This document shows positions 25,372 through 34,868 of a DNA stretch of 64,000 nucleotides, piece after piece (within the stretch, counting starts at the first letter, position 1; the number at the start of each line of letters is the position of its first letter). A program made the position numbers and the translations under genes. The notes under the pieces were generated by a model that did not search any database, was not told the origin of the DNA, and worked only from the letters and a program-made list of their open reading frames with translations. This DNA comes from Cupriavidus sp. EM10. Lineage in GTDB: Bacteria; Pseudomonadota; Gammaproteobacteria; Burkholderiales; Burkholderiaceae. The DNA lies in NCBI RefSeq assembly GCF_018729255.1, contig NZ_CP076060.1:372001-436000 (forward strand). Reading direction: 5' to 3'.

Positions 25372-25976
25372 CTACACCAGATCCCCCGGCAAATCCACAT
25401 CCCGGAACGCCCCGTCATCCTCCGTCAGGATGCGCGTGACCGGCTGCGATTTCAGCAGCGCCCGGGCGCCCTCGTCGCCGTCGAGCTTCAGCAGGTCGTC
25501 CTTCCATGCCGCGCCGAATCCCACCGGATGGCCGCGCTGCCCGTCGCGCCATGGCGCGGCGATGGTGTCGCGCGACGTGATCGTCAGCGCTACCGCGCGC
25601 ACCAGTTCCATCGACAGCCACGGCATGTCGGCCAGCGCCACTACCCAGCCGCGCGCATCGGCGCAGGCCGCCACGCCGGCGCGTAGCGCCGCGCCCATGC
25701 CGGCCTCGGCTTCAGGGGCTTCCACCACCTTGCAGCCGCCGCGTCGCAGTTCCTCGGCCAGTTCCGGCATGCCCGGGCGCACCACGGCAATGGAATTGGG
25801 CAGCCCGGCCGCCAGCGTGCGCGCGCTGCGCCAGGCGACGGTGCGGCCATCGGGCAGTTTTCCAGCAGCTTGTTGCGCAGGCCGGCCGGGTCGAAACGCC
25901 GGCCGAAGCCGGCGGCCAGCAGGATGCCGGTGGGCAGGTCGCTCTGGATAAGCGGGGCGCGGGCGTGCTTGCTCAT
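25372..25976 (-). pseudogene. MocA/MobA-like molybdenum cofactor nucleotidyltransferase, frameshifted
   Basis: The N-terminal part (from ATG 25976) reads LPTGILLAAGFGRRFDPAGL, the nucleotide-binding signature of MobA-like transferases, up to NKLLEN. The rest (LPDGRTVAWRSARTLAAG... to VDLPGDLV) continues in another frame. Adding one base to the four-T run at 25858-25861 (GGAAAAC on the coding strand) restores a single frame of about 201 residues with NKLLEKLPDG. The enzyme would attach CMP to molybdopterin for the cox-type hydroxylase. The ATG overlaps the XdhC stop by 4 bp. This is either a sequencing under-call or a recent mutation; I favour the former. Confidence 0.75.
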
Positions 25977-27022
25977 GGCTGGGCCGCGGGGACGCCGCCG
26001 GGCAGGATCGGACATTCGGCCTCGCCGGCCGCGATTTCACGGGCGGCCTTGGCGCCTTCCACCTGCAGGATGTCTGGCAGCGAAACGTGGTTCTTGGCCG
26101 CCACCACTTCCGCCAGGATCGAGATGGCAATCTCGGGCGGGGTGCGGCTGCCGATGTAGATGCCGACCGGCCCGTGCAGGCGGGCCAGCTGCAGGTCGGT
26201 CAGGTCGAACTCCTTGAGCCGTTCGCGGCGCGCCTGGTTGTTGCGGCGCGAGCCCAGCGCGCCCACGTAGAAGGCGGGCGTGCGCAGGGCCTCCATCAGC
26301 GCCAGGTCGTCCAGCTTGGGGTCGTGCGTCAGCGCAATCACCGCGCAGCGCTCGTCGAGCTTCATCGCCTCGACCGTGTCGTCGGGCATCGTGCGCACCA
26401 TCGTCACGCCGGGGATGTCCCACGTCTCCGTGTATTCCTCGCGCGGATCGCAGACGGTGACCTGGAAGCCCAGGCCCACGGCGATCTGGCACAGGTACTT
26501 CGACAACTGGCCCGCGCCGATCACCAGCATGCGGTAGCGCGGCCCGTGGATGGTCAGCAGCGTCTGGCCGTCGAACGACAGGCCATCGGCCGCCACGGCG
26601 TGGCCCAGCGTGGCGCGCCCGGTGGCCATGTCCAGCGAGCGGGCCACCAGCCGGCCGCCTTCTACCGCCTGCAGCAGTTCGGCAATGCCGCTGTGCGGCG
26701 CCAGCGGCTCGGCCACCAGTTCGATGGTGCCGCCGCAGGGCAGGCCGAAGCGGTGGGCTTCCTCGGCGCTGATGCCGTATTTCATGGCTTCGGGCCTCGT
26801 GGCCCGGATGCCTTCCTTGTGCACGCGATAAATGATGTCGTCCTCGATGCAGCCGCCCGAGACCGAGCCGACGACAAGGCCGTCGTCGCGCACCGCCAGC
26901 ATTGCGCCTTCAGGCCGGGGCGACGAGCCCCACGTCCTGACCACCGTCACCAGCAATACGCCGTGTCCTTCCTGCTGCCACTTCACGCTGCTTTTCAGGA
27001 CTTCGAGATCCACGCTGTCCAT
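25973..27022 (-). CDS. XdhC/CoxI-family molybdenum hydroxylase maturation protein
   Basis: The 349-residue product has the two XdhC domains. The N-terminal one carries GSVSGGCIEDDI and FGLPCGGTIELVAEP (about residues 51-110). The C-terminal Rossmann-like one carries MLVIGAGQLSKYLCQIA (about 165-181) and ALGSRRNNQARRERL. XdhC proteins bind molybdenum cofactor and help sulfurate and insert it into xanthine dehydrogenase-type enzymes. It sits in the accessory part of the cox-type operon, overlapping the SRPBCC (CoxG-like) gene by 28 bp and the mocA-like gene by 4 bp. Confidence 0.9.
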   Translation of the reverse strand: MDSVDLEVLKSSVKWQQEGHGVLLVTVVRTWGSSPRPEGAMLAVRDDGLVVGSVSGGCIEDDIIYRVHKEGIRATRPEAMKYGISAEEAHRFGLPCGGTIELVAEPLAPHSGIAELLQAVEGGRLVARSLDMATGRATLGHAVAADGLSFDGQTLLTIHGPRYRMLVIGAGQLSKYLCQIAVGLGFQVTVCDPREEYTETWDIPGVTMVRTMPDDTVEAMKLDERCAVIALTHDPKLDDLALMEALRTPAFYVGALGSRRNNQARRERLKEFDLTDLQLARLHGPVGIYIGSRTPPEIAISILAEVVAAKNHVSLPDILQVEGAKAAREIAAGEAECPILPGGVPAAQP

Positions 27023-27573
27023 GATCGTTTCCGCTTTGTCTGATCTTCGCCGCCGTCGTCGTTCCCGGCCCCGGCGGCCCCGCTCTGGGTGTTGTCGTTG
27101 TTGTCACTGTCCGGCGCTTCGCCATCGTCGGGGCTGCCGCCCACGGCTTCGGTGAAGCGCGCGAAAAACGTATCGGCCATCTTGCGCGCCGCGGCATCCA
27201 CCAGCCGCGAGCCGATCTGCGCAATCTTGCCGCCCACCTGGGCCTGCACCGCGTAGGTCAGCAGGGTCTCGTCGCCTTCGGGGGCCAGCGTGACCCTGGC
27301 GGACCCCTTCCCGAAGCCGGCCGCGCCACCTTGCCCGTCGAACTGGATGGTGTAGCTGTCCGGCGCCTGGATGTCCTGCAGGGCCATGCGTCCCTTGAAG
27401 CGCGCCTTGACCGGCCCCACGGCCGCCGTCAGCGCCAGCTGGTAGGCGTTTTCGCCGTCGGGCTCGATGCTCTCACATCCCGGAATACATTGCTTGAGCA
27501 GGTCCATGTCGTTCAGCGCCTCCCATGCCACCTGTTGCGGCACGGGCAGGCGCTGGGTCTGGTTCATTTCCAT
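26995..27573 (-). CDS. CoxG-like SRPBCC protein
   Basis: The 192-residue product has an N-terminal SRPBCC fold of the CO dehydrogenase subunit G family: PVPQQVAWEALNDMDLLKQC, then the conserved CIPGCESIE (about residues 29-37). A hydrophilic Asp/Asn/Gly-rich tail follows, ending in a basic segment KRKRSWTAWISKS that may bind membrane. CoxG of Oligotropha recruits CO dehydrogenase to the membrane. I start at the ATG at 27573; the ATG at 27567 is equally possible. Only 14 bp separate it from the VWA gene upstream. Confidence 0.85.
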   Translation of the reverse strand: MEMNQTQRLPVPQQVAWEALNDMDLLKQCIPGCESIEPDGENAYQLALTAAVGPVKARFKGRMALQDIQAPDSYTIQFDGQGGAAGFGKGSARVTLAPEGDETLLTYAVQAQVGGKIAQIGSRLVDAAARKMADTFFARFTEAVGGSPDDGEAPDSDNNDNTQSGAAGAGNDDGGEDQTKRKRSWTAWISKS

Positions 27574-27587
27574 GGTGGATTTCCTTG

Positions 27588-28811
27588 TCAGGGGGCGGTT
27601 TGTCGGTCCGGTGTCACGGGCGGCGGCCGGCCGGTGTCGGCCAGCAGGGTTTCCAGCGCCAGCAGGCTGTCGAGGTTGTGGGCCGGGCGCAGCGCGTCGA
27701 CATGCGGCAGGATGGCCTGGATGCCGCGCGCCTGCGGCGAGAAACCCGCGAAGCGCAGCAGCGGATTGAGCCACACGATGCGATGGGCAAAGCGCCGCAG
27801 GCGGGCCATTTCGCGTTCCAGCAGGTCGATGTGCTCCAGGTCGATGCCGTCGCTGACGAACAGCACCGTGGCGCGGGCGCCCAGCACGCGGCGCGCCCAC
27901 TGCCGGTTGAAGGCGGCCAGCGCGGCGCCGATGCGGGTGCCGCCGGCCCAGTCGCGCACCTGTTCGGCGATCAGGGTCACGGCATCGTCGGGATCGCGCT
28001 CGCGCAGGGCCCGGGTGACGTTGGTCAGCCGCGTGCCGAACAGGAACACGTGCATGCGCTCGCGCGACTGCATCAGCGCATGGCAGAAATACAGCACAGC
28101 GCGCGAGTACTGGCTCATCGAACCGGAGATGTCGAGCAGCAGCACCACGGGCGGCTTGCGCTCGGCGTGCCTGCGGTATTTCCAGCGCAGCCATTCGCCA
28201 TGCTGGCGCACGGCCAGCCGGGCACTGGCGCGCAGGTCGGCATGGGTGCCGCAGGTGGCGGCCCGCAGCCGGCGCGTGCGTTGCAGCGCCAGATGGGCGC
28301 GGCGCGTGCGTACCAGATGCTGCAGGGCGCGCCATTCGTCGGCCGACAGCGTCTCGAAGTCGCGGCTGGCCAGGCGTTCGCGGTCGGAAAAGGTCAGCGG
28401 CGCCGTGAAGCGTTCCTCGCGCATCGGCGGGTCGGGCCGGGCGGCAGCTGGCTCGCGCGCCGCCAGCGCATCGGCCAGGCGATTGCTGCGTTTCGGGGGC
28501 GGCATGCCGGCATCCACGCGCGGCAGCAGCATCGCGCGCAGCTTGCCTTCCCAGTCGGGGTCGCGCCAGAACAGGTCGAACGCGGCATCGAACAGTGGGC
28601 GCTGGTCGGGGCCGGACAGCATCAGCGCTGCCAGCGCCGCACGCACTTCGCCGCGCGCGCCGATATCGATATGGCGCAGCGCCTCCAGGGCATCCACCGC
28701 ATGTGCCGGCGACAGCCCGAAGCCGGCGTCGCGCAGCAACCGCGTGAAATGCGTGACGTTGCGTGCCAGCATCGGCAGGGTGGTGGGGCGGGGTGCGGTG
28801 GCCTGCTGCAT
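27588..28811 (-). CDS. CoxE-like VWA-domain protein
   Basis: The 407-residue product has a C-terminal von Willebrand factor A domain with the metal site LLLDISGSMS (about residues 222-231) and a later VLFVSDGID. The basic N-terminal half is typical of CoxE. In Oligotropha CoxE works with the AAA+ ATPase CoxD to assemble the Cu/S-Mo active site of CO dehydrogenase. Here it follows the coxD-like gene by 13 bp. In form II clusters the same pair is thought to mature related hydroxylases. Confidence 0.88.
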   Translation of the reverse strand: MQQATAPRPTTLPMLARNVTHFTRLLRDAGFGLSPAHAVDALEALRHIDIGARGEVRAALAALMLSGPDQRPLFDAAFDLFWRDPDWEGKLRAMLLPRVDAGMPPPKRSNRLADALAAREPAAARPDPPMREERFTAPLTFSDRERLASRDFETLSADEWRALQHLVRTRRAHLALQRTRRLRAATCGTHADLRASARLAVRQHGEWLRWKYRRHAERKPPVVLLLDISGSMSQYSRAVLYFCHALMQSRERMHVFLFGTRLTNVTRALRERDPDDAVTLIAEQVRDWAGGTRIGAALAAFNRQWARRVLGARATVLFVSDGIDLEHIDLLEREMARLRRFAHRIVWLNPLLRFAGFSPQARGIQAILPHVDALRPAHNLDSLLALETLLADTGRPPPVTPDRQTAP

Positions 28812-28824
28812 GTCCTGCTTCGTC

Positions 28825-29721
28825 TCAGGCAGCGGGCGCGGCGCCGGCCAGCAGGTCGGCGATGGTGGGGCCGTCGGCGCGTGCCAGGTCGTCCTGGTAC
28901 TTGAGCAGCACGCCCAGCGTATTGCGCACCGACTGCGGATCGAGTTCGGTCACGCCCAGCGCGGCCAGCGCCCGGCACCAGTCGATGGCCTCGGCGATGC
29001 CCGGCGCCTTGAACAGGTCGATGCCGCGCAGCCGGTGGATGAAATCGACGGCCTGCTGCTGCAGCGCGGCGGCGGCCTCGGGCGCGCGGGCGGCCACGAT
29101 CTGCAGCTCGCGGTCGCGCCCGGGATAGCCCATCCACTGGTACAGGCAGCGCCGCTTGAGCGCGTCGTGCACCTCGCGGGTGCGGTTCGACGTGATGACG
29201 ATCAACGGCGGCCGCTCGGCGCGGATCACGCCGATTTCAGGAATCGACACCTGGTATTCGGAAAGCACTTCGAGCAGGAAGGCCTCGAAAGGCTCGTCGG
29301 CGCGGTCGATCTCGTCGATCAGCAGCACGCGCGGCACGTCGGGCCGGGCCGGGTCTGGCAGCAGCGATTCGAGCAGCGGCCGCTTGAGCAGGTAGTCGTC
29401 GTGGTAGAGCGATTGCTGCTCGGGCCGCTCGCCACGCGCCTCGGCCAGCCGCAGCGCCATGATCTGGCGCGGATAGTCCCATTCGTAGAGCGCGCTGGCG
29501 GCGTCGAGCCCTTCGTAGCACTGCAGCCGCAGCAGCCGCGTGCCGAGCATGCCGGCCATGGCCTGCGCCAGCGCGGTCTTGCCCACGCCCGGCTCGCCTT
29601 CCAGGAACAGCGGCCGCTGCATGCGCAGGGCCAGGTACAGCACGGTGGCGGTCTCGCGGTCGGCGAAGTACTGCTGGGCCTCGAGCTGGGTGAGAGTCTG
29701 GTCGATGGAGGTTAAGAGCAT
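28825..29721 (-). CDS. CoxD-like MoxR AAA+ ATPase
   Basis: The 298-residue MoxR-type ATPase has Walker A at residues 42-49 (GEPGVGKT), Walker B VLLIDEID (about 130-137) and a sensor-1 Asn in LIVITSNRTREVHDAL. It acts as a chaperone with the VWA partner encoded next to it. I use the ATG at 29721; the frame opens at 29742 but the conserved N-terminus begins here. A 389-bp repeat-rich gap separates it from the coxM-like gene upstream, so it may have its own promoter. Confidence 0.88.
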   Translation of the reverse strand: MLLTSIDQTLTQLEAQQYFADRETATVLYLALRMQRPLFLEGEPGVGKTALAQAMAGMLGTRLLRLQCYEGLDAASALYEWDYPRQIMALRLAEARGERPEQQSLYHDDYLLKRPLLESLLPDPARPDVPRVLLIDEIDRADEPFEAFLLEVLSEYQVSIPEIGVIRAERPPLIVITSNRTREVHDALKRRCLYQWMGYPGRDRELQIVAARAPEAAAALQQQAVDFIHRLRGIDLFKAPGIAEAIDWCRALAALGVTELDPQSVRNTLGVLLKYQDDLARADGPTIADLLAGAAPAA

Positions 29722-30110
29722 GATCACAACAACAAGGCGCAAAACAGGAACGGAGCCCGGGGTTGTTTAACGGCCACCGCCGCCAGTGGCGCCCAAGCGA
29801 ACGCCGAAAGTAGTGTCTTGGCTCCCTCTCCCCTCATGGGGAGAGGGCGGGGGTGAGGGGTGGTACAGCAAGCGGCCACATCGAGCAAAGCCTTCGGTTT
29901 GATCCAGCGCGGTGGCGGTTGAAACGCCAGGCCCTCACCCCAACCCCTCTCCCGCAGGCGGGAGAGGGGAGCAAAAGCCCTCAGGGTAAGCGGGGTGGTA
30001 CAGCAAGCGGCCACATCGAGCGAAGCCTTCGGTTTGATCCAGCGCGGTCGCGGTTGAAGCGTCTTGCCCTCACCCCCGGCCCCTCTCCCGCAGGCGGGAG
30101 AGGGGAGCAG
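29722..30110. repeat. Repeat-filled gap: three REP-like palindromes and a 135-bp tandem duplication
   Basis: No gene is seen here. Palindromes lie at 29824-29847 (CCCTCTCCCC/GGGGAGAGGG), at about 29944-29969, and at about 30080-30106. A block beginning TGGTACAGCAAGCGGCCACA occurs at 29861 and again at 29996. The copies run about 66 bp with only four mismatches before continuing into a palindrome, giving a period of 135 bp. The flanks carry the GGGGGTGAGGG tail seen in the other doublets. Confidence 0.85.
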
Positions 30111-30910
30111 TTACCCCTTCAACGCCTGTTCCACCGCCCTCGCCGCCAGCACCGGGATCAGATGCGCGCGATACTCGGGCGACGCATGCAGATCGCCGTT
30201 GAGCCCCGATGGATCCATCTTCACCGCCCGGGCCGCCGCCACCGTGAAGCTGGCCGTCAGCGCCTGCTCCAGGGCCGGTGCGCGAAACACGCTGTCGGCC
30301 GCGCCGGTCACCGCCACGCGCACCGACTGGCCGGTGCGTGCCACCATCACCCCCACCAGCGCGAAGCGCGATGCCGGGTTGCGGAACTTGATGTAGGCGG
30401 CTTTTTCCGGCACCGGAAAGCGCACGGCCGTGATCAGTTCGTCGGGGGCCAGCGCGGTCTCGTAGAGGCCCTTGAAGAAGTCGTCGGCGGCGATGCTGCG
30501 ACGGTCGGTGACGACGGTGGCGTTCAGGCCGAGCACTGCGGCCGGGTAGTCGGCTGCGGGATCGTCGTTGGCCAGCGATCCGCCAAGCGTGCCCATGGCG
30601 CGCACCTGGCGGTCGCCGATGCCGAACGCCAGGGCCGCCAGCGCCGGGATGCGGCGCATGACTTCGGCATTGGCCGCCACGTCGGCGTGGCGCGCGGCGG
30701 CGCCGATCACCACCTCGTCGCCCTGCACCGTGATGTCGGCCATGCCAGGAATGCGGGCGACGTCGACCAGCGTGGAGGGGCGGACAGCCGAAGCTTCATC
30801 GCCGCCAGCAGGCTCTGCCCGCCGGCCAGGAACCTGGCGTCGCCATCGGCCTTGAGCCTGGCCACGGCGGAAGCGGCGTCCGTGGCGCGTTCATACTGGA
30901 ATGCGTACAT
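30111..30910 (-). pseudogene. CoxM-like FAD-binding subunit of a molybdenum hydroxylase, frameshifted
   Basis: From ATG 30910 (SD GGAGG) the product starts [19 protein letters not shown] and includes the FAD-binding ARFLAGGQSLLAAMKLRLSAP. The frame then breaks, and the second part (PGMADITVQGDEVV..., with GTLGGSLANDDPAADYPAA) continues in another frame to 30111. One extra C in the run of four at 30777-30780 restores APSTLVDVARIPGM and a protein of about 266 residues, normal for the family. The FAD subunit passes electrons from the iron-sulfur subunit to an acceptor. Probably a base-calling error, possibly a real lesion. Confidence 0.8.
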
Positions 30911-30925
30911 GGTCGTGTCCTCCGG

Positions 30926-33309
30926 TTATGCGTGGCTGCCTTGCGCGGCCTGGATGGCCTGCCACACGCGGTGCGGCGTGGCGGGCATCTGCAGGTCGCG
31001 CACGCCCAGCGGCGACAGCGCGTCCACCAGTGCGTTGATGAACGCCGGCGGCGATCCGATGGCCCCGGCCTCGCCGCAGCCCTTCACGCCCAGCGGATTG
31101 TGGGTGCAAGGCGTGCCGCTGGCGGTCTCCACCGTGAAGTCCGGCAGGTCGCCGGCGCGCGGCATGGCGTAGTCCATGTAGGAGCCGGTCAGCAGCTGGC
31201 CGCTGTCGGGGTCGTAGACGCACTGCTCCAGCATCGCCTGGCCCAGGCCCTGGCCGATGCCGCCATGCACCTGGCCCTCGACGATCATCGGGTTGATGAC
31301 GTTGCCGAAATCATCCACCGCCGTGAACTTGACGACGTGCGACTCGCCCGTGTCGGGGTCCACCTCGACCTCGCAGATATAGGCGCCGGACGGATAGGTG
31401 AAGTTGGTCGGATCGTAGAACGCGTTTTCGTTCAGGCCCGGTTCGAGCTTGTCGAGCGGGTAGTTGTGCGGCACGTAGGCCGTCAGCGCCACCTCGCCGA
31501 AGGTCTTGGTGCTGTCGGTGCCGGCCACGCGGAATACGCCGTCGTGGAACTCGATGTCGGCGTCGGACGCTTCCAGCAGATGCGCGGCGATCTTCTTGGC
31601 CTTGGCCTCGATCTTGTCCAGCGCCTTCATGATGGCCGATCCCCCACGGCCAGCGAGCGCGAGCCATAGGTGCCCATGCCGAACGGCACGCGGCCGGTGT
31701 CGCCGTGCACGACCTCAACGGCGTCCAGTCCGATCCCCAAACGGTCCGCCACGATCTGCGCGAACGTGGTTTCGTGCCCCTGCCCGTGGCTGTGCGACCC
31801 GGTGAAGACGGTCACGGTGCCGGTGGGGTGCACGCGGATCTCGCCCACTTCGAACAGGCCCGCGCGCGCGCCCAGCGCCCCGGCGATATTCGACGGTGCC
31901 AGCCCGCAGGCCTCGATGTAGCACGAGTACCCAAGCCCGCGCAGCTTGCCGCGCTGTTTCGCGGCGTCGCGGCGCGCCGGGAAGCCGGCCACATCGGCCA
32001 GTTCCTCGGCGCGCGCCAGGCAGGGCTCGTAGTCGCCGGTGTCGTAGGTCAGGCCCACGGGCGTGGCGTACGGGAAGCTGCGGATGAAGTTCTTGCGGCG
32101 CAGCGCGGCGGGATCGGCGCCGGTTTCGTGCGCCGCGGCCTCGACCAGGCGCTCCACCACATAGGTGGCCTCGGGCCGGCCCGCGCCGCGATAGGCATCG
32201 ACCGGCGAGGTGTTGGTGAACACCGCCTGCACCTCGGCGTAGATGGCCGGGGTGGCGTACTGGCCGGCCAGCAGCGTGGCGTACAGGATGGTCGGCACGC
32301 TGCTGGCGAACGTGGACAGGTAGGCGCCCATGTTGGCAACCGTGTGCACCCGCATGGCCAGGAAGTTGCCGTCGGCGTCGAGCGCCAGTTCGGCCTTGGT
32401 CACGTGGTCGCGCCCGTGTGCGTCGGTCAGGAACGACTCCGAACGCTCGGCCGTCCACTTGACCGGGCGGCCCACCTTCTTCGACGCCCAGGTCAGCGCC
32501 ACGTCCTCGGGGTAGAGGAAGATCTTCGAGCCGAAGCCGCCGCCGACGTCGGGCGCGATGATGCGCAGGCGCGACTCGGGCAGCCCCAGCACAAAGGCGC
32601 CCATCAGCAGGCGTTCGACGTGCGGGTTCTGGTTGGAGACGTAGACCGTGTAGCTGTCGTCCTGGCGCGTGTAGCTCGCGTTGACGGCGCGCGGCTCGAT
32701 GGCGTTCGGGATCAGCCGGTTGTTGACGATCTCCAGCGTGGTCACGTGGGCGGCCCTGGCGAAGGCCGCGTCGGTGGCCGCCTTGTCGCCGTGGCCCCAG
32801 GTGTAGCAGGTGTTGGCTGGCACATCGTCGTGCACGAGCGTGGACGCCGACGCGGCATCGGCCAGGCTGACCACGGCGGGCAGCTCGTCGTAGTCGACCA
32901 CCACCTTCTCGGCGGCGTCGCGCGCCTGCTGCAGCGATTCGGCGATGACCAGCGCTACCTGGTCGCCCACGTGGCGAACCTTGCCATGGGCCAGGGCGGG
33001 GTGGGGCGGTTCCTTCATCGGCGCGCCGTCGATGCTGTGGATCAGCCAGCCGCAGGGCAGGCCGCCCACCTTGTCGGCGGCCATGTCTTCGCCGGTCAGT
33101 ACGGCGATCACGCCCGGCGACGCCTTGGCTTCGGCCGCGTCGATGGCGCGGATGTGCGCATGCGCGTGCGGCGACCGCACGAAGTAGCCGTAGCTCTGGT
33201 GCGGCAGCGTGACGTCGTCGGTGTATTGGCCGTTGCCGGTCAGGAAGCGGTAGTCCTCCTTGCGGCGCACGGGCGAGCCGATGAGCGGGTGCTTTTCGGG
33301 TGCGTTCAT
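30926..33309 (-). pseudogene. CoxL-like molybdopterin subunit (form II), frameshifted near its middle-to-C-terminal part
   Basis: From ATG 33309 (SD GGAGG, 12 bp after coxS) about 555 residues read correctly to [11 protein letters not shown], then the frame ends at 31627. The rest ([20 protein letters not shown]... to the stop at 30926) lies in another frame. One extra base in the five-C run at 31641-31645 rejoins them into about 794 residues. The active-site loop reads DAYRGAGR (about residues 370-377), the form II motif; true CO dehydrogenases have AYRCSFR. The catalytic Glu is in [12 protein letters not shown]. The substrate is therefore likely an N-heterocycle, aldehyde or similar compound, not CO. 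Confidence 0.85.
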
Positions 33310-33321
33310 GGCGGGCCTCCG

Positions 33322-33837
33322 TTATTCGGCGCTGACCGTGACGCGGTCGCTCTGCTGCGCGGCGCCCTGGCCCTGCATGGCGGCCTGGCCCTGCTGCACC
33401 GCACGCACGATGTTGTGGTAGCCGGTACAGCGGCACAGGTTGCCGTCGAGCTGCTCGCGGATGGCCTGGGCGTCGGCATGGGGCTGCTGCTGGAGCAGCG
33501 AGGTGGCCGCCATGACCATGCCCGGCGTGCAGAAGCCGCACTGCAGCCCGTGGCATTCGCGGAATGCCTGCTGCATCGGATGCATCTCGCCGTTGGCCGC
33601 CAGGCCCTCGATGGTGGTGACGCTGGCCCCGTCCACCTGGACTGCCAGCATGTTGCAGGACTTCACGGCCCGGCCGTCCAGATGGACGGTGCAGGCCCCG
33701 CACTGGGCGGTGTCGCAGCCCACGTGGGTGCCGGTCAGGCGAAGCTGCTCGCGCAGGAACTGGACCAGAAGGGTGTTGGGTTCGACCTGCGCGTCAACGG
33801 GCTTGCCGTTGACCGTCAGGCGGATCGGAATCGCCAT
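33322..33837 (-). CDS. CoxS-like [2Fe-2S] subunit of a molybdenum hydroxylase
   Basis: The 171-residue product carries both [2Fe-2S] clusters of the family. The plant-ferredoxin-like cluster uses C41, C46, C49 and C61 (GCDTAQCGACTVHLDG). The helical cluster uses C100, C103, C135 and C137 (CGFCTPG and CRCTGYHNIV). It is the first gene of the minus-strand operon coxS-L-M. I start at ATG 33837, which has GGAG 7 bp upstream; an in-frame ATG at 33849 lacks a ribosome site. Electrons pass from the Mo centre through these clusters to the FAD subunit. Confidence 0.92.
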   Translation of the reverse strand: MAIPIRLTVNGKPVDAQVEPNTLLVQFLREQLRLTGTHVGCDTAQCGACTVHLDGRAVKSCNMLAVQVDGASVTTIEGLAANGEMHPMQQAFRECHGLQCGFCTPGMVMAATSLLQQQPHADAQAIREQLDGNLCRCTGYHNIVRAVQQGQAAMQGQGAAQQSDRVTVSAE

Positions 33838-34094
33838 GCTTGTCTCCATGTGGGGTGGTGCGCGCATGGCCTGCTCCGCCGATCCCCGAATGCAAGACTG
33901 CGCGGGACGGGCCACGACGCGGTACTGCCGCTTGGTTGAGACGGCTATTTCGTGATATTGGTGCTGCCGGGTTTGCCCGGTCTTGCGACGGAATGAACGA
34001 TCCGCCGCCACAGGCTCTAAAAGTAAATCACAAAACCTTCGGTGCTGCCATGCGGGTTCCCCTGCCCTGAGCGGCCTGTCCAACGTCCCCACGC

Positions 34095-34673
34095 ATGGAA
34101 GCCTTCATCGACTGGCTGTTCGAGACCGTAGCCCTGCCCAAGGTAGGGCTGCCGGCCATCTTCCTGGTCAGCCTGGTGTCGGCCACGCTGCTGCCGCTGG
34201 GTTCGGAGCCGGCCGTGTTCGGCTACGTCAAGCTCAATCCGGACATGTTCTGGCCGGCGATCCTGGTGGCCACGGCCGGCAACACGGCGGGCGGCGCCAT
34301 CGACTGGTGGCTGGGGTACGCCGCCAAGCTGGCGGTGGTGCGCTACCGCCAGCGGCGCCAGCACCAGGAGCACGAACGCGAGCATGCCGAGCATCGGCGG
34401 CATCCCCGCAAGCGGCACAAGCCCCGGCTGGACGCCAAATACTTCCGCTGGATGCGCCGCTACGGCCCGCCGACCATGCTGTTCTCGTGGCTCCCCGGCA
34501 TTGGTGATCCATTGTGCACTTTGGCGGGATGGCTGAGGATGCCGTTCTGGCACAGCCTGTTCTATATGGCGATCGGCAAATTCCTGCGCTACCTGGCGAT
34601 GACGGCCAGCCTGCTGTGGATTCCGGATTCGTTCTGGCACGGGGTGGGCGAGGCGATCCGCCAGTGGTTCTAG
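34095..34673 (+). CDS. YqaA-type DedA-family membrane protein
   Basis: The 192-residue inner-membrane protein has membrane segments at about residues 18-40, 52-75 and 145-185 and the conserved PLGSEPAVFGY near the N-terminus, typical of YqaA proteins. Between the membrane halves, residues 83-112 form a very basic, His-rich insert (six His in HQEHEREHAEHRRH). DedA-like proteins contribute to membrane lipid or proton-motive-force homeostasis; the YqaA branch is uncharacterised. It is divergent from coxS and does not look functionally linked to it. Confidence 0.82.
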   Translation: MEAFIDWLFETVALPKVGLPAIFLVSLVSATLLPLGSEPAVFGYVKLNPDMFWPAILVATAGNTAGGAIDWWLGYAAKLAVVRYRQRRQHQEHEREHAEHRRHPRKRHKPRLDAKYFRWMRRYGPPTMLFSWLPGIGDPLCTLAGWLRMPFWHSLFYMAIGKFLRYLAMTASLLWIPDSFWHGVGEAIRQWF

Positions 34674-34743
34674 CGTGCAGGTTCGTCGGCAGCCTGAAAT
34701 GCCAAATTGCGCGAAATTGCATGCAATCCGTGCTGATCCCGGG

Positions 34744-34768
34744 GTTTTGAGGGGTTATTCCCCAAAAC
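34744..34768. other. Imperfect hairpin before the DUF3683 gene
   Basis: GTTTTG-A-GGGG and CCCC-AAAAC face each other around TTATT, making a stem with a one-base bulge about 70 bp after the yqaA stop and 100 bp before the next start. No U-tract follows. It could be a weak terminator or an operator. A TACAAT -10-like box follows at 34805 without a clear -35. Confidence 0.3.
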
Positions 34769-34868
34769 GGACTTGCTGCGGTGCGGCGAAACTGGGCGTT
34801 GCAGTACAATCGCCCTTTAATGAAAATCGCGCACCGTCCCCGTGCGCAGCTTCGAAGCGGTCCCGCCC

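Noticed and set aside
29722..30110. CRISPR array in the repeat-rich gap
   Set aside because: Only two long copies at 135-bp spacing plus palindromes; there are no short regular repeats with unique spacers and no cas genes.
25372..33837. True CO dehydrogenase (coxSLM form I)
   Set aside because: The active-site loop is DAYRGAGR (form II), lacking the Cys of AYRCSFR, so CO oxidation should not be assumed.
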